64,000 nt of DNA from the NCBI RefSeq assembly GCF_000092305.1, contig NC_014122.1, positions 1,227,390 to 1,291,389 of the forward strand. The letters are read 5' to 3'. Within the stretch, counting starts at the first letter, position 1; each line of letters starts with the position of its first letter. Both the position numbers and the translations under genes were made by a program. Shown here piece after piece: positions 35,554-44,910 of the stretch. The notes beneath the pieces are model-generated. The model had not been told where the DNA came from. It saw only the letters and a program-made list of their open reading frames with translations, and searched no databases. Origin of the DNA: Methanocaldococcus infernus ME (GTDB lineage Archaea; AGJL01; Methanococci; Methanococcales; Methanocaldococcaceae).

Positions 35554-37581
35554 ATGAAATTAAAATATTTATTAATATCGGTAGTATTAATATTTTTATT
35601 TTACACAGCTTTTGGTCATGAAGTTAAATTAACTCCTGAAAATGTTAGTGTAAATGAGTATGAATATTTTAATTTAACGTTAAGTGCTAATACATCAGAA
35701 AAATTAGGTGGATTTGAAGACATTATTTGTTTCCCAAATGCATTAAATATAACCAAAGATAATATTATTTTAAGTAATATTGCAAATAGTGCAGATCTAA
35801 AAGACGTTAGTGTTTTAAATGGTAAAGTTTGGATTAGCTTAGTATGGTTTAATAATCAACCTTCTGGAAACTTTACAATAGCAACTTTGAGATTTAAAGC
35901 GTTAAATGATGGAATATATCAAATAACTCAAAAACCCAAACTATCTGATATAGAAGGGCAGGTGTTGGATACAACATGTAATTCTGTTAGAGTAACTGTT
36001 AAGCCTCTAAACTTAACAATTGTTGAAATAAAGCCAATAAATCCTAAACTAAATAATAATTTTGATGTTGTTATTTCAATAGAAAATGCAAAAGAGCCTG
36101 TTTATAATATAACTGGAATAATTTACTATCCAAAAGACCTAAATGTAGTTGATCTAAACTTCTATTACTTAGAAAACAATATTTCAAATGTTAACTTAAA
36201 TTTTGATAATAATAGCATACAATTTTCTATTAATTTAAATACATCAAAGAAAGATTTTGACTTAATGAAACTAACCTTTTTTACTAATAAAGAAGGAACT
36301 TACTTAATTAATGCAACTATAAAAGTAAATGGACATAAAACAACAGTAAAACCAGCAAATTTTCCAATAGGTAAAAAAATTCCTTCAGAAAGGTTTGTTG
36401 GTTTTTCAACATTTGAAAAAAATGTTTCTTATGGTGATAAAGAATTTATTTATATTACTGCAAAAAATATAGACACAAATATATCAGAAATTAAGGGTAA
36501 AATAGAATATAATTCAACAATTCTTAAAATTAGTGATATATCTACAAGCTTAAATACTATAGAAAAAAATTGGACAGTTAAAAATAATTCAATAGATTTT
36601 TATATTAAAACAAATGGGACTGTAAGTAATAATTTCAATATTTTATCTTTTTGGGTAGAGCCTATAAAAAATGAGAATACAACAACAGAAATAAAGATTT
36701 CACAGATTTATTTATTTAATGAGAATGGGAGTATTAATGTTCCAATAAGGGATAAAATAATTATTCATATTATTCCAAAGGAAAATAATACATATATGAA
36801 AGAAAATAATACTTCACTAAAAGTATTTTTTGCTATAGAAATAATTGATGATTTTAAAGTTAATTTTTACTCCTTATGTAATGATAATAATACACATTAC
36901 TTTTGGACATTTGGGGACAATTCAAATTCAACAAGTGCAAATCCTTCTCATAAATATGAAAAAGAAGGATTGTACATAATTAAATTAAAAGTTAATAATT
37001 CATTTGGTGAAACATCATATGATGAGTGTTTACTAGAAATAAAAAAATTAAGGCCTATTAATATTACTTTTAGTAATAAAACAATACACTCAAACAAATC
37101 TAATGTAACTATATATTGTAACATTACTGTAAAGAACCCATTTTCCACAAAAATTTATGGGAATATTCAATTTATAGACTATAATGACTACAAACCAGAA
37201 AAAACATATATTCCATTTGAGTTGTTACCAAATGAAACAAAAGTATTTTCAATTCCTATAAATATCTCAAAAAGTACACAAATAAAAGGATATGTTGAAT
37301 ATTATATGCCCATTAAAAGATTAATTAAATATGTATGGAGTTTTAAAGAAAATATTGAGTTAATAAAACCAAAAGAAGTAAAATTTAACAACTACTATTA
37401 CAATCTAACCTTAAATCAATTAAAAATTATTATAAAAATAAATAAAATTAGAAAAAATTATACAATAACAAAAAAGATAGAAATTGAGGAAAATGAAGAA
37501 AACTTTATAAATTTAATAGTTTCTTTAATAGGATTTCTAATAGGACTAACATCAATTTATTTGAAGATTCATAAGTTTTAA
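35554..37581 (+). CDS. Large membrane-anchored protein with cohesin-like and PKD domains
   Basis: 675 residues from ATG 35554 (35545 possible). Signal peptide ~1-22; cohesin-like domain 1 ~25-150, containing the repeated segment shared with the 905-residue protein; two further cohesin-like stretches ~155-275 and ~290-410; a PKD domain ~430-500 (YFWTFGDNSNSTSANPSHKY, then LYIIKLKVNNSFGE); a CARDB-like domain ~510-600; C-terminal membrane helix ~650-672. Heavily loaded with N-x-S/T sequons. It looks like a long stalk that can hold several dockerin partners. Confidence 0.85.
   Translation: MKLKYLLISVVLIFLFYTAFGHEVKLTPENVSVNEYEYFNLTLSANTSEKLGGFEDIICFPNALNITKDNIILSNIANSADLKDVSVLNGKVWISLVWFNNQPSGNFTIATLRFKALNDGIYQITQKPKLSDIEGQVLDTTCNSVRVTVKPLNLTIVEIKPINPKLNNNFDVVISIENAKEPVYNITGIIYYPKDLNVVDLNFYYLENNISNVNLNFDNNSIQFSINLNTSKKDFDLMKLTFFTNKEGTYLINATIKVNGHKTTVKPANFPIGKKIPSERFVGFSTFEKNVSYGDKEFIYITAKNIDTNISEIKGKIEYNSTILKISDISTSLNTIEKNWTVKNNSIDFYIKTNGTVSNNFNILSFWVEPIKNENTTTEIKISQIYLFNENGSINVPIRDKIIIHIIPKENNTYMKENNTSLKVFFAIEIIDDFKVNFYSLCNDNNTHYFWTFGDNSNSTSANPSHKYEKEGLYIIKLKVNNSFGETSYDECLLEIKKLRPINITFSNKTIHSNKSNVTIYCNITVKNPFSTKIYGNIQFIDYNDYKPEKTYIPFELLPNETKVFSIPINISKSTQIKGYVEYYMPIKRLIKYVWSFKENIELIKPKEVKFNNYYYNLTLNQLKIIIKINKIRKNYTITKKIEIEENEENFINLIVSLIGFLIGLTSIYLKIHKF
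35742..35907 (+). repeat. 166-bp inverted repeat, arm B (in large cohesin gene)
   Basis: Matches the reverse complement of 32204-32369 at 165 of 166 positions; the single difference turns Asn to Asp (SAN vs SAD). The two arms are 3.4 kb apart in opposite genes, so recombination between them could invert the whole dockerin/cohesin segment. Confidence 0.95.
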
Positions 37582-37595
37582 TTTTTGGTGATTAA

Positions 37596-38735
37596 ATGTT
37601 AAAAACAGAGAATCTTGCAGTTGGATACAACAAAAGAATTATTATTGACAATATAAACTTAGAAATTAAAGAAGGAGAAATTCTAGCAATAATAGGGCCA
37701 AATGGTGTAGGAAAATCAACACTATTAAAGTGTATAGCATCTTATTTAGATCCTATAAAAGGTGTGGTTTACTTAGACTCAAATGTAATACATAAACTAA
37801 AACCTTCTCAACTTGCTAAAAAAATGGCTGTAGTTTTAACAGAGAGGGTAAATCCTGGAAATTTAACAGGATTTGATATAATTGCAATAGGTAGACATCC
37901 ATACACTGATCTATTTGGAAGGCTAACAGAAAAAGATAAAGAGATTATAATAGAATCTGCAAGAGCTGTTAATGCTTTACATTTACTTGAAAAAAACTTC
38001 TTTGAAATGAGTGATGGTGAAAGACAAAAAATTATGATCGCAAGAGCATTGGCACAAGAACCAAAGGTTTTAATTTTAGATGAACCAACATCATTCTTAG
38101 ATGCAAAACATAAAATAGAGCTTACATTACTATTAAGAAAATTAGCAATAGAAAAGAATTTAGCTATAGTTGTGACAATCCATGATATAGAACTTGCTTT
38201 AAGAATTGCTGATAAAATAGCTTTAATTAAAGATGGTAAAATAATAGGTTATGGTCACCCAGAGGATATTATGGATAAAGAAACTGTAAATAATTTATAT
38301 GATCTAAAGAGTGCAAATTTTAATGAGGAAATTGGATATTTTGAATTAAAAAATGAAAATACTATAGTTAAAAAAGTTTTTGTAGTTTGTGGTGGAGGTA
38401 GTGGAGCAAATGTTCTTAGATATTTAGTTAAAAATAGATATAAAGTTTATTGTGGAGTCTTACATGAGAATGATATTGATTATGTAATTGCTAAAACTAT
38501 GGAAACTGTAGTTGTTAGTGAAAAGCCATATCAACCAATATCTGAAGAAAAGTTTAATGAAGCCCTAAAATATATAAAAATGTGTGATGTTGTTATAGAA
38601 ACTAACTTTCCTATTGGAGAGATTAACAAGTTGAATTTAAAGCTTATAGGACTTACTAAAGAATATGGTAAAAAAGTCATTAAATTTAGTGGAAAAATTA
38701 AAGAATTAAACAAGCAATTATTAAGTTTATTTTAA
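37596..38735 (+). CDS. B12/iron-type ABC transporter ATPase with extra C-terminal domain
   Basis: 379 residues. Residues 1-~245 are a BtuD/FecE-type ATPase: Walker A GPNGVGKST, signature MSDGERQ (usually LSGGQ), Walker B VLILDEPTSFLD, H-loop TIHD. Residues ~255-379 are an added domain opening with VFVVCGGGSGANVLRYL, a Rossmann-like glycine loop, and ending with VIETNFPIGEIN; this is not part of ordinary transporter ATPases, which end near 255. It may sense a nucleotide or substrate. It starts 14 bp after the cohesin cluster and probably powers the permeases at 44907 and 45927. Confidence 0.9.
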   Translation: MLKTENLAVGYNKRIIIDNINLEIKEGEILAIIGPNGVGKSTLLKCIASYLDPIKGVVYLDSNVIHKLKPSQLAKKMAVVLTERVNPGNLTGFDIIAIGRHPYTDLFGRLTEKDKEIIIESARAVNALHLLEKNFFEMSDGERQKIMIARALAQEPKVLILDEPTSFLDAKHKIELTLLLRKLAIEKNLAIVVTIHDIELALRIADKIALIKDGKIIGYGHPEDIMDKETVNNLYDLKSANFNEEIGYFELKNENTIVKKVFVVCGGGSGANVLRYLVKNRYKVYCGVLHENDIDYVIAKTMETVVVSEKPYQPISEEKFNEALKYIKMCDVVIETNFPIGEINKLNLKLIGLTKEYGKKVIKFSGKIKELNKQLLSLF

Positions 38736-38736
38736 A

Positions 38737-39171
38737 TTATTCAACTCTATTTATTTTATTCTCTGGAAATATTATAGCATTGTTTCCACAACACATATAA
38801 GAACAGGCATTACTGTTAATTACACAGTTGTATGGATATTTAACAACAACTCTATTATTTTCTACATCATAAACACCCTTTGGACAGAAATCAACACATT
38901 TTTTACAATTTTTACATTTTTCATAGTCAATTTTTGGAAACCATGGGATTTCTTTCCTTTTCTTCCCACCAAATTCCTCATATTCTAACTCCATAACTAC
39001 ATCATAGAGCATTCTATATAGTTTTTTATTGGGTTCTCTAACAAGCTTTGTAATTTTTTCATAAGTATCATATATCTCTTTAATTCCTAATTCCTTTGAA
39101 AGTTTTTTAATCTCTAAATTCAAAATCATAAATTCCCTAATTTTCTTTAAAAGTTCTTTTTTCTTTTCCAT
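38737..39171 (-). CDS. Ferredoxin-like protein with an unusual second cysteine set
   Basis: 144 residues. N-terminal ~75 residues helical, then a canonical CKNCKKCVDFCP cluster and a second, irregular set CVINSNACSYMCCG instead of CxxCxxCxxxCP. One [4Fe-4S] cluster is secure; a second may be altered or absent. Helical N-terminus could dock to a partner. It sits alone on the minus strand between the ATPase and the cobN remnant. It could supply electrons for corrinoid reduction, but this is speculation. Confidence 0.7.
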   Translation of the reverse strand: MEKKKELLKKIREFMILNLEIKKLSKELGIKEIYDTYEKITKLVREPNKKLYRMLYDVVMELEYEEFGGKKRKEIPWFPKIDYEKCKNCKKCVDFCPKGVYDVENNRVVVKYPYNCVINSNACSYMCCGNNAIIFPENKINRVE

Positions 39172-39287
39172 GTTTTCACCTCATTTAAAATTACTTTACC
39201 ACATCCCAAAAAATTTTTAATATGCGTTAATATATAATTTATCAAAATTATTTGAAAGTTTTTTAACTTAATCTGAATGGTGAAAAT

Positions 39288-42200
39288 ATGATAAAAATAG
39301 GTTTTGTATCTACAGTAGATAGTGATGATTTGGTTTTTGAAGAGGCATATAAAGAAGTAAAAAAGTATGGGATTGAACTTAAAATATTGGATTATAAATG
39401 TAGTAAAGAAGAATTTAAAGAGTTTTTAGAGTTTATTAAAGATGCTAACATTGTATTTACAAAACTCATGGGAGGAAAAAATGCATTTAGGTATTTTGAT
39501 GAATTGAAGGCATTTGTTGATAAACATAACATTCCATTCCTTCCACTACCTACATTAAATGAAGTTCATCCAGATTTGGATGAGGCAACAACAGTGAGCG
39601 AGGATGTTAAATTAAAGGTTATCAAATATTTAGGTTATGAAGGAGTTGAAAATTATAAAAATCTCTTATTATATCTGGCAAATAAATTTGGAGACAAAAA
39701 CATTCCCTACGAGGAGCCAAAACCCATGCCATGGCAAGGAATTTATTACAAAAACAAATACTTTGAAACTTTGGATGATTATTTAGATTATTTAAAAGAA
39801 ATTGGTAAAGAAATAAATGGAAAACCAATAATAGGCATCCTATTTTACAGAATTGGTTTATTGCAAACAATATCGATTACCTCAACGACTTAATTGAAAT
39901 TGTTGAGGATAAAAGAGCAATACCTGTTGCCGTCTTCACATCCCATTTAAAAAATGAATTAGGGGCTATTGGGACATTAGGGGTGTTTAAGAAATTTTTC
40001 TATAAAGATGGCAAGCCATTCATCCATGCCTTAATAAATACAACTATGTTTACCTTATCCATGGGAGTTAAGGCAGATATCTTAAAGGATGAACCAGAAT
40101 TTTTGAAGGAATTAGATGTTCCAATTTTGCAGGGAATTATAAGCACTGGATTTATTGAAGATTGGGAAAAATCAATATCTGGGGTAAATCCAATTGATTT
40201 AGTAATTGGAATGGCCATACCTGAATTTGATGGAGCAATAATACATTCTCCAATAGGAGGAAAAGAAAAGGTTAAGGATGGAGAAATTGGAGTTCCAATT
40301 ATAAAATATAAAGCAATAAAAGATAGAGTAGAAAAAATTGTTGATTTATCACTAAAGTATGCAAATTTAAAGTTAAAACCAAACAATAAAAAAAGAATAG
40401 CCATAATTTTCCACAACTATCCACCAAGGAATGATAAAATAGCAAGTGCTTTTGGGTTAGATAGTCCTGAAAGTGTTTTAAATATATTAAAAGAGTTAAA
40501 AAAGAGAGGTTTTATTGTTGATGAACTCTATGAAAATGGAACTGAATTAATTAAAAAGATGTTAAATTACGCAACAAATGATAAGAGGTTTTTAACTGAG
40601 GAAATGATAAAGAAAGCTGTAGGAAAAGTTAAAAAAGAGGATTAAAGATGGTTTAATTCACTATCTGAGAAAGTAAAAAAGGAAATGATCAAAAATTGGG
40701 GGCAATTCCTGGAGAAGTTATGAATTTTGATGAGGAATTAATAATCCCAGGAATAATAAATGGAAATATATTTATCTCTGTTCAACCACCAAGAGGCTTT
40801 GGAGAAGATCCATTTGCTATTTATCACTCTCCAGATCTACCATCAACCCACTATGGGTGTTCCTATAAAAGGAGAGAAGTTAGTCAATATGATCTTTATG
40901 ATTATTAGATATCAATTTAATTATTTAGAAAAGTTAGCAAAGGTTTTAGGTTATGATTGGGATAGATTAAATAAAGAAAAAGGGAAAAACCACAAAATTA
41001 TAGATAGAATAAATGAGATTGGATTAAATTTACTGAAGGAATACATGAAATATAATTTTGATGAAAACAAAATTGATAAACTAAAAATTATAAAAATTAA
41101 TTCTGAAATAAGAGAGATTTTAAAAGTTGTTTCAAAAATCTATAGAAATTTAATGAAAGTAAATGAAGAAGTTGAAAATGCAGTAAATGCCTTGGAAGGA
41201 AGATATATTCCGCCAAAAATAGCAGGAGCCCCAACAAAGGATATAAATTGTCTCCCTACAGGAAGAAACTTTTATTCATACAATCCTCAAGAAATTCCAA
41301 CAAAAAGTGCCTATGAAATAGGAAAGAAATTAGCCGAAGACTTAATCAATAAATATTTAAAAGAAGAGGGAAAATATCCTGAGTATATTGGGATTGTTGT
41401 TTGGGGATCTCCTACAATGAGAACTAAAGGAGATGACATTGGAGAGATTTTATATTTATTGGGGGTTAAGCCTGTTTGGAACAAGATGGGAAGAGTTGTT
41501 GGCATAGAGGTTATTCCATTAGAGGAATTGGGAAGACCAAGGATAGATGTAACTTTAAGAATTAGTGGCTTATTTAGAGATACATTCCCACAAGTTATTG
41601 AGCTAATTGATGAAGCAATAAGAACTGTCGCAAATTTAGATGAACCAGACGAGATGAACTATGTGAAAAAACACTATAAGCAAGAAATTGAAGAAAAATT
41701 AAAAAAAGGAATTGATGAAAGGATAGCAAGAGAAACCTCTTTATATAGAATATTTGGATGTAAACCAGGATGTTATGGAGCAGGAGTTGCCGATTTATTA
41801 GAAAGTAAAAATTGGAAATCATTAGAGGATTTAGCAAAGGTTTATGTTGAGTGGGGAGGGTATGCTTATGGAAAAAATATTTATGGAGTTGAAGCAAAGG
41901 AAGAGTTTATTAAAAGACTCTCAAAGATTGAATTAACAGTTAAAAATGAAGATAGTCAAGAATGGACATCTTTGAGGGGGATGACTTCAACAGTTACCAT
42001 GGTGGAATGATTGCAGCTGTAACTTATTACTCAGGTAAGCAGCCAAAAAGTTATATTGGAGACACTTCAAATCCAAGTAAGATAAAAACAAAACATTTAA
42101 AGGAAGAAGGAAAACAAATATTTAGAACAAAAATAATAAATCCAAAGTGGATTGAAGGAATGAAAAAGCATGGATATAAAGGAGCATCTGACTTTTCAAA

Positions 42201-42462
42201 GTACATTGATCATATATTCCAATGGGATGCCACCTCAAATATAATAGACGATTGGATGTATGAAAAAATTGCTGAAAAATATATTTTTAATAAAGAAATG
42301 GAAAAATTCTTTAAAGAAAATAACCCTTATGCCTTGTTGAATATAACTGAGAGGTTATTGGAAGCAATAGAGAGGGGTATGTGGAAAGCAAATAAAGAAA
42401 TGAAAGAAAAATTAAGAAAGAAATATTTAGAAATTGAGGGAATGATAGAAGAAAAACTTTAA
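39288..42462 (+). pseudogene. cobN: Decayed cobN-like cobaltochelatase large subunit
   Basis: Pieces of one CobN/BchH-like protein occur in order in three frames. Lesions: (1) ~39852, one A missing after GILFYR, the frame resumes as NWFIANNIDYL; (2) ~40643, in-frame TAA after VKKED; (3) ~40700, one G missing in a G run before AIPGEV; (4) ~40850, an internal deletion joining SPDLP-THY to GVPIKGEKLVN, which removes ~200 codons including the HGxxEWLPGK region expected in the family; (5) ~41963, one G missing after QEW, then DIFEGDDFNSYHGG. The gene had a proper start (SD GGTGAAAAT, ATG 39288). Much is still well conserved, so decay is recent. Frames otherwise are intact throughout the window. 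Confidence 0.9.
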
Positions 42463-42491
42463 ATTTTTATGTTCTATTATATTTTTTTATT

Positions 42492-43377
42492 GTTATAGAG
42501 TTTAAATGTGAAATTATTAAATATCTAATCCTAAAAGTAACAAATAAATGTAATTTAAACTGTATTTATTGTTATGCATTTAATAAAAACAATAAAGATA
42601 TGGATTTTAAAACTGCAAAGAATGCAGTTGATTGTATTTTAGAAATGGATAATAAGTTAAAAATTCAATTTACTGGTGGGGAACCACTTTTGAATTTTAA
42701 TTTAATTGAAAGAATAATAAAATACTGTAATAAAAATTACTCTGATAAAGATATCTCTTATGCAATACAGACGAATGGAACTCTAATAAATAAAAAATTT
42801 GTTAAAAAAATTAAGGAATTAAATATAAAAATTGGCATTAGCATAGATGGTTTGGAAATAAATGACACACTAAGACCCTACAAAAACAAAAAACCTTCAA
42901 CAATAGACACGTTAAGAGGAATATATCTTTTATAAAGAATATAATATTCCTTTTGGTATAACAGTGGTTGTAACAAACAAAAATCTTCCAAACATAAAGG
43001 AATTCGTTGAATATTTAATTACTTTAGGGATTAAAAGTATAAGTTTTGATCTATTAAAGCCAAAGAGAAAAGAACATTTAAAATTAATGCCGAATGAAGA
43101 TGAATTTAATAAAATTTTAAATGAGTTGAGAAATTATCCAATATATATTAAGAACATATTAAGAAAAGAAAAACTAAAGGAAAGTAAAAAATATTGCTTT
43201 TTAAATAGTGGAGACTTACTCTTTGTCAATGAGTTTGGAAATATCTACCCCTGTCCTACATTAGAAGGGTATTTTTATATGGGTAATATAAATAAAATTG
43301 ATAAAGAAAATCTAAAATTATTTAAAATTAATTGTAATTACTGTTTTGCAAGGAAATTTTTAATAGATACTATATAG
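42492..43377 (+). pseudogene. Decayed radical SAM protein (SPASM-like C-terminus)
   Basis: CNLNCIYC (CxxxCxxC, SAM cluster) at ~42555-42580, then FTGGEPLLN and QTNGTLI, typical of radical SAM enzymes. The frame breaks at ~42934 (GIYLL, stop) and resumes one frame over as KEYNIPFGITVVVTN, going on to a C-terminal C...YPCP...CNYC set like SPASM/twitch domains. No ATG, GTG or TTG precedes the cluster in frame, so the start is also lost or non-standard. Function is unknown; SPASM enzymes often modify peptides. Directly follows the cobN remnant. Confidence 0.8.
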
Positions 43378-43385
43378 GAGATAAT

Positions 43386-44138
43386 ATGATAGGCGTCTCA
43401 ACAAGTATATTTGCAGATTCAAATACAAAGTTAGAAGATGCTTTATCAATTTTAGAAGATAAAACAAAATATGTTGAACTTATTTGTGATGGACGCTTAA
43501 ATGTTATGGAAAATATTGAAGTTCCACTTTCTTTTGATTTGAAATATACATTACATTGTCCACTTTCAGATATGAATTTATCGTCCTTTAGGGAAAAGGT
43601 TAGAAAAACAAGTATAGAAGTTGTTGAGGATATTTTAAAAGTTGCCGATAAAGCGAACGCTTCCTTAATAGTTCTTCATCCAGGTTATTGTATCTTTAAA
43701 GAAGATTATACAAAAGCATTAAATGCTTTAAAAAAGTCTATATTCGAGTTAAATAGACTTCAAAGTGAATATTCCATAAAAATAACAATAGAAAATATGC
43801 CATCTTATAGTATGTTTATGTTTAGGGAACCAACTGAGGAAATTATTGAAATTTTAGGAGATGTTGGAATAACCTTTGATATTGGACATTCTTTTTTAAA
43901 TAACAACATTAATGAATTTTTAAATGATAAAATCATTGATAAAATTTTCCATATCCACATTCATGATAACAATGGAGAGTTTGATGAACATCTATGTATA
44001 GGAAAGGGAAAGATTGAATTTGAAAAATATAAAAGAAAGTTAAAACGAATAAATTGTATAGAAATGATTGAAATGCAGTATAAGAGTATTAAAGATTTGG
44101 ATTTATGTATTGAAAGGGTTAAAAAGTTGTTTAGGTGA
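43386..44138 (+). CDS. Sugar phosphate isomerase/epimerase-like TIM-barrel protein
   Basis: 250 residues, intact. Xylose-isomerase-like/AP-endonuclease-2 fold: ELICDGR, LHCPLSD, VLHPGY, ITIENMPS, ITFDIGHS and HIHIHDNNGEFDEHLCIGKG hold the metal-binding His, Glu and Asp residues. Substrate unknown. SD AGGAGATAAT before ATG 43386. It is 8 bp after the radical SAM remnant and 4 bp before cbiZ, so it is in an operon with cbiZ and may share the corrinoid task. Confidence 0.82.
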   Translation: MIGVSTSIFADSNTKLEDALSILEDKTKYVELICDGRLNVMENIEVPLSFDLKYTLHCPLSDMNLSSFREKVRKTSIEVVEDILKVADKANASLIVLHPGYCIFKEDYTKALNALKKSIFELNRLQSEYSIKITIENMPSYSMFMFREPTEEIIEILGDVGITFDIGHSFLNNNINEFLNDKIIDKIFHIHIHDNNGEFDEHLCIGKGKIEFEKYKRKLKRINCIEMIEMQYKSIKDLDLCIERVKKLFR

Positions 44139-44142
44139 TAAT

Positions 44143-44910
44143 ATGGAAAGAATTTTAAATATGGATGATTGGGATGCATATAAAATTTCTCATACTGTTG
44201 ATGTTGATGGAGAAGTTGAAAAAACAAAATCCCTAATAATTGAATTTGGTAAAAAAAGAAGAGTTTTGTCAACAAGAGAGGGATTTAAGAAAGTTAAATA
44301 CGTTGGAAATCATTCAATCCCCGTACCATTTTGGGATAAGATTCACAACTACAAAGATTATGAAGATCATGTTTTAAGGAAGATTGGGATTAAAAAGGAG
44401 GATATTGCTTTACTATCAACTGGAGCTAATATGGATAATTTAGCTATTGCAAAAGAGGAATTTGATGAATTTTATGTAGTTGCTTTTACAACTGCTGGAG
44501 CAAAGTATAACGCAATAAGATTAGGAGATGAAGAAGCAGAGTATATTGAAAAAGATTTTAAAACTTACAAAATTGAAAATGGAAAATTAATCCCTAAAGA
44601 AGAAATTGGAACTGTTAATATTATTTTAATAACAAATGCAAGATTAACTGATGGAGCTATGGCAAGGGCTATAATAACCATTACAGAGGCAAAAACTAAT
44701 GCCTTTCAAGAGTTAAATATAAGAAGTACTAAACATTCTGAACTTCAAGCAACAGGAACAGGAACAGATAATGTTATAGTTGTTGGGGGTTTTGGTAAAG
44801 GAGTTAATTACACAGGAGGACATACAAAAATTGGAGAAATGATGGCCAAGGTTGTTAAAAGCTCTGTAATAGAAGCATTAATTAAACAAGATAACTTAAA
44901 AATAAACTAA
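44143..44910 (+). CDS. cbiZ: Adenosylcobinamide amidohydrolase CbiZ
   Basis: 255 residues from ATG 44143 (SD GGTGATA; in-frame starts further up lie inside the previous gene). CbiZ motifs: LSTGANMDNLAI, AFTTAGAKYNAIRLGD, TNARLTDGAMARAIITITEAKTNAF in part, TGTGTDNVIVVGG and TGGHTKIGEMMA. The enzyme cleaves the aminopropanol-linked nucleotide loop so that foreign cobamides can be rebuilt with the cell's own lower ligand. Its presence next to BtuCD-type genes is the best evidence that this island imports corrinoids. Ends 4 bp into the convergent permease gene. Confidence 0.92.
   Translation: MERILNMDDWDAYKISHTVDVDGEVEKTKSLIIEFGKKRRVLSTREGFKKVKYVGNHSIPVPFWDKIHNYKDYEDHVLRKIGIKKEDIALLSTGANMDNLAIAKEEFDEFYVVAFTTAGAKYNAIRLGDEEAEYIEKDFKTYKIENGKLIPKEEIGTVNIILITNARLTDGAMARAIITITEAKTNAFQELNIRSTKHSELQATGTGTDNVIVVGGFGKGVNYTGGHTKIGEMMAKVVKSSVIEALIKQDNLKIN

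Noticed and set aside
29858-37581. Cellulosome-like polysaccharide degradation
   Set aside because: No glycoside hydrolase, esterase or carbohydrate-binding module is present; the dockerins are on transporter binding proteins.
40850-40870. ACCCACTATGGGT at the cobN deletion point as a third copy of the twin hairpin element
   Set aside because: Only the core nonamer is shared, the stem is short, and the bases fit the flanking cobN codons; no sign of an inserted element.
39288-42462. cobN frameshifts explained only by homopolymer sequencing errors
   Set aside because: Three lesions are at homopolymers, but the in-frame stop and the internal loss of ~200 codons cannot be explained that way, and other genes have no frame breaks.
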